Below are positions 1-5,281 of a stretch of DNA of 7,689 nt, piece after piece. The notes beneath the pieces are model-generated. The model made no database searches. It saw only the letters and a program-made list of their open reading frames with translations, and was not told the origin of the DNA. The stretch is from Magnetospira sp. (GTDB lineage: Bacteria > Pseudomonadota > Alphaproteobacteria > Rhodospirillales > Magnetospiraceae). Numbering within the stretch: position 1 is the first letter of the stretch; each line of letters opens with the position of its first letter. Both the position numbers and the translations under genes were made by a program. Location: contig JANQGL010000341.1 of NCBI GenBank assembly GCA_028277325.1, forward strand, positions 1 to 7,689, given 5' to 3'.

Positions 1-20
1 CTCACGGAGAGGCATGCCGA

Positions 21-38
21 GGCGACGCGTCCGTCGCC
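21..38. promoter_or_regulatory. 18-bp inverted repeat upstream of the TetR-like gene
   Basis: GGCGACG (21-27) and CGTCGCC (32-38) form a perfect 7-bp inverted repeat around a 4-base centre, ending 18 bases before the start codon at 57. It could be an autoregulatory operator for the TetR-fold protein, since TetR repressors often bind palindromes at their own promoter. It could equally be an RNA hairpin from an upstream gene cut off by the window edge. GC-rich DNA yields such repeats by chance, so confidence is low. Confidence 0.3.
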
Positions 39-56
39 GCAACCGGGAGAAGGGTC

Positions 57-683
57 ATGATCCGCGACACCGAGACCGCCGACCGCATCATCGACGCCAC
101 CATGACGCTGGCCGCCGAGCGCGGCTGGAACCGGGTGGGCCTGAGCGACATCGCCGCCGAGACCGGGCTTTCGCTGGCCGACATTCGATCGGAGTTTCCC
201 TGCAAGGACTCGATTCTGGCCGGGTTCGTGGGCCGCGTCGACCGCGAGGTCCTCAAGCCGAGCGACGCGGCGATGCCGGGCGAAACCGATCACGACCGTC
301 TGTTCGACGTCCTGATGCGCCGCTTCGACGCCCTCGGTCCCTACAAGGAGGCCCTGCGCGCCATCGGCCGCGACCTGCGCCGCGAGCCGCTGACCGCCCT
401 CTGCCTGGTGCCCTATGGCCTCAACAGCATGCGCTGGATGCTGGAGGCCGCCGGGCTGTCGTCGTCCGGCTGGAAGGGCCGCCTGCGCGCCAAGGCGCTC
501 GGCGTGGTCTGGCTGCGCGCCGCCGCCACCTGGATGGACGACGACAGCGAGGATCTGGGGCCGACCATGGCGACGCTCGACAAGGCGTTGCGGCAGGCCG
601 AACGGGCCGCCGACCTGTGCCCCTGGGAGCGCCGCCGGTACGACGGGGCGCCGCCGACGCCGGCCCGGGACGTGCCCGCCTGA
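57..683 (+). CDS. TetR-family regulator with COQ9-like C-terminal domain
   Basis: This is a 208-residue protein of the TetR fold. Residues of about 10-60 form the helix-turn-helix region: an IIDATMTLAAERGW helix, then LSDIAAETGLSLADIRSEFPCKDSIL, which matches the TetR pattern where 'FPCKDSIL' replaces the usual 'F.sKe.L'. The C-terminal part, around KALGVVWLRAAATWMDDDSEDLGPTM, resembles the COQ9 domain, where a W-[LM]-x-DDS-x-DL segment is typical; COQ9 itself has a TetR-like fold and helps ubiquinone synthesis. The ATG at 57 is preceded by a purine-rich GGGAGAAGGG. The gene lies 120 bp upstream of a phasin on the same strand, so control of the phasin or of PHA metabolism is possible but only inferred. 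Whether it binds DNA or acts as a lipid-binding COQ9-like protein cannot be settled here. Family assignment is good; the target is unknown. Confidence 0.85.
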   Translation: MIRDTETADRIIDATMTLAAERGWNRVGLSDIAAETGLSLADIRSEFPCKDSILAGFVGRVDREVLKPSDAAMPGETDHDRLFDVLMRRFDALGPYKEALRAIGRDLRREPLTALCLVPYGLNSMRWMLEAAGLSSSGWKGRLRAKALGVVWLRAAATWMDDDSEDLGPTMATLDKALRQAERAADLCPWERRRYDGAPPTPARDVPA

Positions 684-700
684 GACCCGGCCGCCCGTCG

Positions 701-715
701 TTGTGCAGTGCAACA
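701..715 (+). promoter_or_regulatory. Operator-like repeat 1 upstream of the phasin promoter
   Basis: TTGTGCAGTGCAACA contains the perfect 9-bp palindromic core TGCA-G-TGCA and recurs at 760-774 with only the central base changed. It sits just upstream of the predicted -35 box, and its centre (708) is 59 bp from that of its partner. TGC-rich palindromes at phasin promoters are the known type of target for the PHA-responsive repressor PhaR in alphaproteobacteria. No phaR gene is in the window, so naming the binder is inference. Confidence 0.7.
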
Positions 716-721
716 TAAGCC

Positions 722-750
722 TTGACGAAACGCCTGGGTTTGCGCATACT
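722..750 (+). promoter_or_regulatory. Predicted sigma-70 promoter of the phasin gene
   Basis: TTGACG at 722-727 matches the -35 consensus at five of six positions. CATACT at 745-750 matches the -10 consensus at four of six, and the spacing is the ideal 17 bp. Transcription would start near 757, directly before operator-like repeat 2, leaving an untranslated leader of roughly 45 bases. The promoter is bracketed by the two 15-bp repeats, a layout that suits repression by blocking polymerase. Confidence 0.7.
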
Positions 751-759
751 CAGGGTCGA

Positions 760-774
760 TTGTGCACTGCAACA
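760..774 (+). promoter_or_regulatory. Operator-like repeat 2 at the phasin transcription start
   Basis: TTGTGCACTGCAACA is the second copy of the 15-bp element; it differs from the copy at 701-715 only at the central base (C instead of G). It covers the positions immediately after the predicted transcription start, where a bound repressor would block promoter clearance. An ATG falls at its 3' end (774-776), but the better-supported start codon is 804. Confidence 0.7.
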
Positions 775-803
775 TGGCGTCACAGCGAGAGGGACCCCAG
801 ACG

Positions 804-1295
804 ATGGCCGAGCAGAAGACCGACCCGAAAAACCCCTACATGTTTTTCGACGTGACCAAGATCGCGGCGGAGTTCGATCCGGCCAAGATCATGGGCAACT
901 TCCAGAAGTCGTTCGGTGACCTGAAGCTGCCGGGCTTCGACACCAGCGCGATCATGGAAACCCAGCGCAAGAACATCGAGGCGATGACCACCGCCAACCG
1001 GGTCGCCCTCGAGGGCATGCAGGCGATGATGCGCCGGCAGAGCGAGATCCTGCAACAGGCGATGCAGGAGTTGACCGACACCCTGAAGACCTACAAGGCC
1101 GACTCCAAGCCGGAGGACGTCGCGGCGACTCAGATCGATCAGGCCAAGGCCGCCTTCGAGAAGGCGATGGCCAACGCCCGCGAGCTGGCCGAGATGTCGG
1201 CCAAGTCGAACACCGAGGCGGCCGAAGCGATCAACAAGCGGTTCACCGAGAGCATGGACGAGTTCAAGGACATGCTCCTGAAGCTGAAGAAGTAG
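804..1295 (+). CDS. Phasin family protein (PHA granule-associated)
   Basis: This is a 163-residue acidic/amphipathic helical protein of the phasin_2 type, which coats polyhydroxyalkanoate granules in the cytoplasm and affects their size and number. The opening NPYMFFDVTKIAAEFDP followed by a 'LPGFD' linker is typical of alphaproteobacterial phasins. Long amphipathic helices follow, with the family-like stretch IEAMTTANRVALEGMQAMMRRQ, then lysine/alanine-rich coiled-coil-prone sequence ending in LLKLKK. No signal peptide or membrane segment is seen. ATG 804 is chosen because GAGAGGGA (786-793) lies about 10 bases upstream. In-frame starts at 762 (GTG) and 774 (ATG) fall inside an operator-like repeat and lack a ribosome site. 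Transcription probably starts near 757 under control of the flanking repeats. The gene symbol phaP would be reasonable but several phasin paralogs usually coexist, so it is left blank. Confidence 0.9.
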   Translation: MAEQKTDPKNPYMFFDVTKIAAEFDPAKIMGNFQKSFGDLKLPGFDTSAIMETQRKNIEAMTTANRVALEGMQAMMRRQSEILQQAMQELTDTLKTYKADSKPEDVAATQIDQAKAAFEKAMANARELAEMSAKSNTEAAEAINKRFTESMDEFKDMLLKLKK

Positions 1296-1296
1296 T

Positions 1297-1348
1297 TCCC
1301 GTGCCGTGACGGGACGCCTGCGGAGGGGGTCCACGCGGACGCCCTCCG
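1297..1348 (+). terminator. Paired hairpins after the phasin gene, probable terminator
   Basis: Directly after the phasin stop codon, TCCCGT (1297-1302) pairs with ACGGGA (1309-1314). A larger stem follows: CGGAGGG (1321-1327) with CCCTCCG (1342-1348), continued after a G-G mismatch by GTCC (1329-1332) with GGAC (1337-1340) around the loop ACGC. Only a short TTT (1354-1356) follows, so intrinsic termination may be partial. The stem could also protect the phasin mRNA 3' end while allowing readthrough into the CsaA-like gene. Confidence 0.55.
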
Positions 1349-1371
1349 TCGCGTTTCGGGAGCCGCGCATC

Positions 1372-1707
1372 ATGTCGCTGTCGTTCGACGACTTCCTGAA
1401 GGTCGACGTCCGGGTCGGCACGATCCGGCGTGCCGACCCGTTCCCGGAGGCCCGCCGCCCGGCCCTCAAGCTGTGGGTCGACTTCGGGCCGGAAATCGGC
1501 GAGCGCAAGACCTCGGCCCAGATCACCCGCCACTACGACCCGGCCGGCCTGCCGGGCCGCCAGGTGGTGGCGGTGGTCAACTTCCCGCCCAAACAGATCG
1601 GCACGTTCATGAGTCAGTGCCTGGTGCTCGGGGTGCCCGACGCCGACGGCGAGGTGGTGCTGCTCAAACCCGACCTGGACGTGCCGGACGGCGGACGGAT
1701 GTATTGA
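1372..1707 (+). CDS. csaA: CsaA-like tRNA-binding domain protein
   Basis: The predicted protein has 111 residues, the normal length for CsaA, a single oligonucleotide/oligosaccharide-binding fold like the tRNA-binding domain of methionyl- and phenylalanyl-tRNA synthetases. Family hallmarks are visible in order: FLKVDVRVGTI near the N-terminus, FPEARRPALKLWVDFG, KTSAQITRHYDP, QVVAVVNFPPKQIG, LVLGV, VVLLKPD and a terminal VPDGGRMY. In Bacillus subtilis CsaA was linked to protein export as a chaperone; in alphaproteobacteria its role is undefined, and there is no export gene nearby. ATG 1372 is chosen over upstream in-frame codons because GGGAG (1358-1362) is well placed and the family begins here. 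The stretch FMSQCLVLG carries Gln-Cys where the family usually has Ser-Glu-Val, a minor variation. It may be transcribed by readthrough from the phasin promoter. Confidence 0.9.
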   Translation: MSLSFDDFLKVDVRVGTIRRADPFPEARRPALKLWVDFGPEIGERKTSAQITRHYDPAGLPGRQVVAVVNFPPKQIGTFMSQCLVLGVPDADGEVVLLKPDLDVPDGGRMY

Positions 1708-1882
1708 CGGGCGGTCGGGTCCGCGCGCCTGCAGCGGGTCGCGGAAATCGTTTCGTCCCGCCGTGCCGTGAATGCGAAATCGACGGCTTCCGCGAGAAGG
1801 AAGTGCTGTCCAGAATCTTCGGCAAATCGGTCGTGGCGCCGGATGACGGTCTCCCCGGCACGGCTGGCGTGCAGACCCCGCC

Positions 1883-1896
1883 TTCGCAGTTGCGAA
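1883..1896. promoter_or_regulatory. 14-bp palindrome before the HpcH/CitE-family gene
   Basis: TTCGCA-GT-TGCGAA is a perfect inverted repeat ending 11 bases before the Shine-Dalgarno sequence of the next gene. It is followed by TTTGCTTT (1900-1907). TTTGCAAA-like half-sites are, from memory, the recognition motif of ScfR-type regulators such as PccR and RamB that control acyl-CoA pathways, so this could be an operator. No clear -35/-10 pair was found in 1708-1900 to place it relative to a promoter. Confidence 0.35.
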
Positions 1897-1918
1897 ACAT
1901 TTGCTTTGGAGGACCACC

Positions 1919-2794
1919 ATGCTCCGCGATGCCCGTCCGCGCCGTTCCGTGCTCTATATGCCCGGGTCCAACCTCCGCGCCCTGGAAAAAGGCCGCACGG
2001 TGCCGGCCGACGGGCTGATCCTCGACCTGGAAGACGCGGTGGCGCCGGACGCCAAGCCGACCGCCCGCGACCAGGTCTGCGCGGCGGTGCAACGGGGCGG
2101 CTACGGCAAGCGCGAGCTGCTGATCCGGGTCAACGGCCTCAACACCCCCTGGGGCCACGACGATCTGGTGGCGGCGTCGCGCAGCGGCGCCGACGGAATC
2201 CTGATCCCCAAGGCGGAGAGCGCCGACGCGGTGCGCCAGGTCCTGAGCGTGATGGACGCCGCCGGCGCCCCGTCCGGCATGGGCGTCTGGTGCATGATCG
2301 AGACCCCGCGCGGGGTGCTGCGGGCCGAGGAGATCGCCGGCGCCAGCGAGCGTCTGGTCGGTCTGGTGCTCGGCACCTCGGACCTGGGCAAGGACCTGCG
2401 CTGCGCCCACACCCGCATGCGGCTGCCGATGATCGCGTCGCTGGAGCTGTGCCTGCTGGCCGCCCGCGCCTACGGACTGGTCGCCCTCGACGGGGTGTAC
2501 CTGGACCTCACCGACGACGAGGGCTTCGCATACTCCTGCGTCCAGGGCAGCGAACTGGGGTTCGACGGCAAGACCCTGATCCATCCGAAGACCCTGGCCA
2601 AGGCCAACGAGGTGTTCACCCCGTCGCCGGACGAGGTGGAATGGTCGCGCCGGGTCATCGAGAACCTGGCCGCCGCCGGGGCCGAGGGCAAGGGCGTGGT
2701 GGTGATGGACGGCAAGCTGATCGAGAACCTGCACGTGGTCGCCGCGCAACGGGTGGTGACCATGGACACGGCGATCCGCGACATGGGCTGGTAG
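1919..2794 (+). CDS. HpcH/HpaI (CitE) family CoA lyase, resembling (3S)-malyl-CoA thioesterase Mcl2
   Basis: This is a 291-residue TIM-barrel enzyme of the CitE/malyl-CoA lyase family. Visible motifs are RSVLYMPGSN (residues 9-18), LDLEDAV (34-40) with the metal-binding acidic residues, the CoA/substrate arginine in IRVNG (68-72), IPKAES (95-100), the metal-ligand glutamate in MIETPRG (125-131), GTSDLGKDL (151-159) and GFDGKTLIHP (213-222). The GT-x-DL-x-K-x-L block, DGVYLDLTDDEGF and a C-terminal 'DGKLIENLH' resemble, from memory, Mcl2 of Rhodobacter sphaeroides, which hydrolyses (3S)-malyl-CoA to malate and CoA in the ethylmalonyl-CoA pathway, rather than Mcl1 malyl-CoA lyase. A citramalyl-CoA or other lyase activity cannot be excluded. 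ATG 1919 is chosen because GGAGGA (1908-1913) sits five bases upstream; the in-frame TTG 1901 has none. It stands alone, separated from csaA by 211 bp. Confidence 0.85.
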   Translation: MLRDARPRRSVLYMPGSNLRALEKGRTVPADGLILDLEDAVAPDAKPTARDQVCAAVQRGGYGKRELLIRVNGLNTPWGHDDLVAASRSGADGILIPKAESADAVRQVLSVMDAAGAPSGMGVWCMIETPRGVLRAEEIAGASERLVGLVLGTSDLGKDLRCAHTRMRLPMIASLELCLLAARAYGLVALDGVYLDLTDDEGFAYSCVQGSELGFDGKTLIHPKTLAKANEVFTPSPDEVEWSRRVIENLAAAGAEGKGVVVMDGKLIENLHVVAAQRVVTMDTAIRDMGW

Positions 2795-2815
2795 GGCGGC
2801 CCGCGACGGGCCGTC
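2795..2815. terminator. Hairpin between convergent genes
   Basis: CGGCCC (2797-2802) pairs with GGGCCG (2808-2813) around the loop GCGAC, and the stem extends by a G-U and a G-C pair to 2795/2815. It begins at the stop codon of the HpcH/CitE-family gene and lies just beyond the stop of the DUF2189 gene on the other strand, so it could end both transcripts. An alternative fold pairs GACGGG (2805-2810) with CCCGTC (2822-2827). No T-tract follows on either strand. Confidence 0.45.
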
Positions 2816-2825
2816 GGGGGTCCCG

Positions 2826-3629
2826 TCAGGCCTCGTCGAGCGCCATCAAGCCGCGATAGGCGTGCCAGGAGGCATGCCCGGCCAGCGGCAGCGCGACGGC
2901 CAGCCCCACGAACCCGAGCACGATCCCGCAGAAGGTGATCAGGGCGATGGTCGCCGCCCAGCCGGCCATCAGCCGCCAGTGCCGCCCGACCAGCCGCAGG
3001 CTGAGCGCCATCGCGTCGATGGCCGGCAGGTTGCGGTCCAGGATCAGCGGGATCGACAGGGCGCTCACCCCGTAGGCGAGGCCGGCGACGGCGCCGCCGA
3101 CCAGGGTCCCGATGGCCAGGAACGGCGGTCCCTGCGGCGACGACAGCACGTGGCCGATGAACGGTATCAGGTCCCACGGCACGCCGCCGTTGAAGAACAG
3201 CGCGAAAATCACCAGCGCCGTCAGCATCCACGCCAGGAACAGCCCGGTCAGCGCCAGCCCGACCATCGCAAGCTGCCCGATCCGGCCCCGGCAGCAGGAG
3301 GCGACGCCGCGCAACGACAGGGCCTCGCCGGTCTCGCGGCGCCGGCTCATCTCGTGGAACCCGACCGCGAGGGCCGGCGCCACGATCAGATAGCCGCCGA
3401 GCAGCGGCACCATCACGGCGGCCTGCTCCTTGCTGTCGAAGGCCAGGAACAGGAACAGTCCGGTCAGTCCGAACATCAGGCCGTAGGAAAAGCTCAGGCC
3501 GAACGACGCCCGGAAGTCCTGCCAGCCGGCGGCGAGCCAGCGCCCGGAATCGTCCAGCGAGGGTCCGTGCCGTTTGATCCGACGGTGCCCGTCGATCACC
3601 GGGCGGCTGTCCATGGTGGCGCTGTCCAT
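2826..3629 (-). CDS. DUF2189 (COG5473-type) multi-pass inner-membrane protein
   Basis: This is a 267-residue hydrophobic protein of unknown function, recognised as DUF2189 by the pattern W-L-x-x-G-W-x-D-F near residues 31-39, followed by SYGLMFG and then long membrane segments. Likely spans are about 43-64, 71-92, 117-146, 168-196 and one or two between 218 and 255, so five or six helices in all. A Cys pair (SCCRG, 111-115) sits at the start of the third span. The N-terminal 40 residues are polar and probably cytoplasmic. The start at 3629 (MDSAT) is preferred because AGGAG (3641-3637 on this strand) is seven bases upstream. The codon at 3635 would leave only one base, and a longer reading to 3761 has no ribosome site. 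It lies downstream of the ArsR-permease pair but behind a strong hairpin and an AT-rich leader, so it is probably transcribed separately. Confidence 0.8.
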   Translation of the reverse strand: MDSATMDSRPVIDGHRRIKRHGPSLDDSGRWLAAGWQDFRASFGLSFSYGLMFGLTGLFLFLAFDSKEQAAVMVPLLGGYLIVAPALAVGFHEMSRRRETGEALSLRGVASCCRGRIGQLAMVGLALTGLFLAWMLTALVIFALFFNGGVPWDLIPFIGHVLSSPQGPPFLAIGTLVGGAVAGLAYGVSALSIPLILDRNLPAIDAMALSLRLVGRHWRLMAGWAATIALITFCGIVLGFVGLAVALPLAGHASWHAYRGLMALDEA

Positions 3630-3723
3630 AGGCATGCTCCTTGTCGTTTCCCGTCGTCCGAAGTCCGGGCGGTCCGGATCGTTGGGCGCCCCGTCGGGGG
3701 CCGGGCGGACCTGCTCCATGCGG

Positions 3724-3767
3724 GTAAAAATGACATTGATCGCGGAGATTGAGAAGCCCATTTTTAC
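3724..3767. repeat. 9-bp inverted repeat in the DUF2189 leader
   Basis: GTAAAAATG (3724-3732) and CATTTTTAC (3759-3767) are a perfect inverted pair 26 bases apart. They stand out because they are A/T-rich inside GC-rich sequence. They lie upstream of the DUF2189 start and could be paired half-sites for a regulator or a leader hairpin. No known motif is recognised. Confidence 0.4.
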
Positions 3768-3815
3768 ATATTAGATGAATTATTCATTATTAAATTATAT
3801 TATTTTCATGTTAAT
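3761..3815. promoter_or_regulatory. AT-rich island, probable promoter region of the DUF2189 gene
   Basis: Only 6 of these 55 bases are G or C, in a window that is otherwise strongly GC-rich. On the minus strand it contains an exact TATAAT (3799-3794), but no TTGACA-like box lies 16-18 bp upstream, where GC-rich hairpin sequence sits instead. It also holds ATGAAT-T-ATTCAT (3775-3787), a 13-base palindrome. An UP-element, a nucleoid-protein (H-NS-like/IHF) site or an operator are all possible. It lies between the permease terminator hairpin and the DUF2189 gene, so driving the latter is the simplest reading. Confidence 0.45.
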
Positions 3816-3820
3816 CGAGC

Positions 3821-3846
3821 GCCCCGAGGCGACGCGGCCTCGGGGC
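3821..3846 (-). terminator. Strong hairpin after the permease gene
   Basis: GCCCCGAGGC (3821-3830) and GCCTCGGGGC (3837-3846) form a perfect 10-bp GC-rich stem with a 6-base loop, 11 bases beyond the permease stop codon on the minus strand. On that strand it leads into GCTCGATTAAC and the AT-rich island, not a clean T-tract. It is the strongest stem in the window and most likely ends the arsR-permease transcript. Confidence 0.7.
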
Positions 3847-3857
3847 AAGGACGGCCG

Positions 3858-4901
3858 TCAGCCGCCGGCCACCAGACCGTAGGCCAGACCCGAAAGCACG
3901 GCGCCCAGGACGCCCAGGCCCACGTAGGCGGCGAACACCCGCCGGCGGACCAGGGCGAACACGGCGACCATCGCCGGCATCGAACTCACCGCCCCGGCGA
4001 CGATGAAGGCCATGCCGGCGCCGGCGCTCATGCCCTGCTGCATCAGTCCGGCGACCAGCGGCGGCGCGGCATAGGAATTGAGGTAGGCCGGTCCGCCGAC
4101 CAGGGCCGCCACGACGACCGACAGCACGCCGTCGCCGCCGACCACGCGGGCGATGGTCGCGGCCGGCAGGGTTTCGATCAGCAGCCCTTCGAGCAGGTAG
4201 GCGAGAGTCAGCCACTTGACCAGGAACAGGCCGTTGGCACGCGCCTCGGCGGCGAACGCGGCGCGGCGCGGCGGCTCCCTCCAGAACCGCCAGGCCGGGC
4301 GTCCCTCGGGCAGGCCGGGGCGTTTCCGGCAGCCGCAGCCGGACGGCGCGGCGGGCCGCGCCGGATCGGCGAACCGACCCCGGGCGACCGCCGCCTTGAT
4401 GACGAATCCGCCCAGCAGCCCGATCCCGACCGCCGCCACCGCCTTGCCGGCCGCGAACGGCCAGCCGAGCGCGGCGGCGGTGACCAGCAGGGTCGGCGGA
4501 TCGATCAGCGGGGACGACAGCCAGAACGCCATCACCGCCGACAGCGGCGTGCCGAGGGCGAGCAGTGCCGCGACGAACGGAATCACCTGGCACGAACAGA
4601 ACGGCGCCAGGCCGCCAACCAGGGCGGCGAGGACGATCATCCGGCTCTCCCGGCCCTCGAAGGCGCGGGCCAGCACGCGCTCGGCGCCGCTCGCCTTGAG
4701 GTAGGCGACCATCGCCACCGCGAACAGGATGAACGGCGCGGTGGCGATGAGTTGGGACAGCGCGAACCCGACGAAATGGCCCAGCCGGTCGACATCCACC
4801 AGGGCGATCCCGAGCAGGATCAGGCCGACCGCCAGCCAGGCCCGGTCGACCGCCTTGAGGCCGGCCCGCAGGCCGCCGGGACGCGAGAGGGTTTCGAGCA
4901 T
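3858..4901 (-). CDS. ArsP/DUF318-family permease (predicted metal(loid) efflux)
   Basis: This 347-residue inner-membrane permease belongs to the PF03773 (ArsP_1/DUF318, COG0701) family. About eight membrane helices can be read in two halves. The hallmark PFCSCQVIPF places Cys102 and Cys104 within a membrane segment, followed by FWLSSPLIDPPTL; the second half carries GGPAYLNSYAAPPLVAGLM and VAGAVSSMPAM. The central hydrophilic loop (about 170-220) holds a second CxC, SGCGCRK (Cys189, Cys191), which could bind a soft metal. Characterised ArsP proteins export trivalent organoarsenicals, and related permeases have been associated with copper/zinc or remain unassigned, so the substrate is open. 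ATG 4901 has GGAG (4912-4909) seven bases upstream. The gene follows arsR by 43 bp on the same strand and probably shares its promoter, giving an inducible repressor-exporter pair. A hairpin follows the stop. Confidence 0.85.
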   Translation of the reverse strand: MLETLSRPGGLRAGLKAVDRAWLAVGLILLGIALVDVDRLGHFVGFALSQLIATAPFILFAVAMVAYLKASGAERVLARAFEGRESRMIVLAALVGGLAPFCSCQVIPFVAALLALGTPLSAVMAFWLSSPLIDPPTLLVTAAALGWPFAAGKAVAAVGIGLLGGFVIKAAVARGRFADPARPAAPSGCGCRKRPGLPEGRPAWRFWREPPRRAAFAAEARANGLFLVKWLTLAYLLEGLLIETLPAATIARVVGGDGVLSVVVAALVGGPAYLNSYAAPPLVAGLMQQGMSAGAGMAFIVAGAVSSMPAMVAVFALVRRRVFAAYVGLGVLGAVLSGLAYGLVAGG

Positions 4902-4944
4902 TAAACGTCTCCACTAGAAGAATGGAAATGAAGCGCGAAAAAAA

Positions 4945-5259
4945 TCACGCCGCGCAGGTGTCGTCGAGCGCCTCCAGGCCGGCGCAGCAGTGTTCCCCGA
5001 GGAACGCGAGAAGGGCGTTCATCACCCCGTAGTTGACCCGCGAGACGACCTCGCGGCCGCGCCGTTCCTGCAGGATCAGATCGGCCCGCGCGAGCGCCGT
5101 CAAATGGTGCGCCAGGGTCGACGCCGGCACCTCGACGCGGGCCTGGATATCGCCCGCGTTGAGCCCCTCGTCGCCGGCCCGCACCAGCAGCCGGTAGAGC
5201 CGCAGCCGGGTCGGGTTGCCGAGCGCCGCGAGCGCGTCGACCGCCCGTTGCTCGGTCAT
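4945..5259 (-). CDS. ArsR/SmtB-family metalloregulatory repressor
   Basis: This is a 104-residue winged-helix repressor. ALGNPTRLRLYRLL (residues 12-25) is the classic ArsR opening, STLAHHLTALARADLI (47-62) is the recognition helix, and ERRGREVVSRVN (65-76) the wing. The E. coli-type metal site ELCVCDL in the alpha-3 region is absent. Cysteines are instead grouped at the C-terminus as HCCAG...DTC (Cys91, Cys92, Cys102), like the C-terminal triad known for Acidithiobacillus ferrooxidans ArsR, so As(III)/Sb(III) sensing is plausible, though a different thiophilic metal is possible. The start at 5259 is preferred because GGAAG lies eight bases upstream; codons at 5277 and 5289 lack a site, and 5289 lies inside the predicted -10 box. 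It is followed by the permease it likely controls. Confidence 0.87.
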   Translation of the reverse strand: MTEQRAVDALAALGNPTRLRLYRLLVRAGDEGLNAGDIQARVEVPASTLAHHLTALARADLILQERRGREVVSRVNYGVMNALLAFLGEHCCAGLEALDDTCAA

Positions 5260-5281
5260 GATCGCATCTTCCGTCATGATG

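Noticed and set aside
762..803. N-terminal extension of the phasin from GTG 762 or ATG 774
   Set aside because: Both codons lie in or at the end of an operator-like repeat and lack a ribosome site, whereas ATG 804 has GAGAGGGA and fits the family start.
1734..1761. Possible terminator after csaA: GCGGG and CCCGC around GAAA-TCG-TTTC
   Set aside because: The two short stems are interrupted by mismatched bases and no T-tract follows; too weak to annotate.
1664..2749. Long minus-strand open frame (361 codons) across the csaA and CitE-family region
   Set aside because: It is a histidine/alanine/glycine-rich shadow of two recognised genes on the other strand, with no family resemblance of its own.
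3629..3761. N-terminal extension of the DUF2189 protein to 3761
   Set aside because: No ribosome site precedes that ATG, the added residues do not look like a domain or signal peptide, and a well-spaced AGGAG supports 3629.
3811..4914. 367-codon minus-strand frame overlapping the permease
   Set aside because: It reads as Arg/Gly/Pro-rich low-complexity sequence, typical of a frame shadow in GC-rich DNA; the frame at 3858-4901 carries the family motifs.
4902..4944. T-run just after the arsR stop as a terminator or attenuator before the permease
   Set aside because: The seven T residues are not preceded by a stable stem; only GCGCG/CGCGC with the T-run in its loop can form, so readthrough into the permease is expected.
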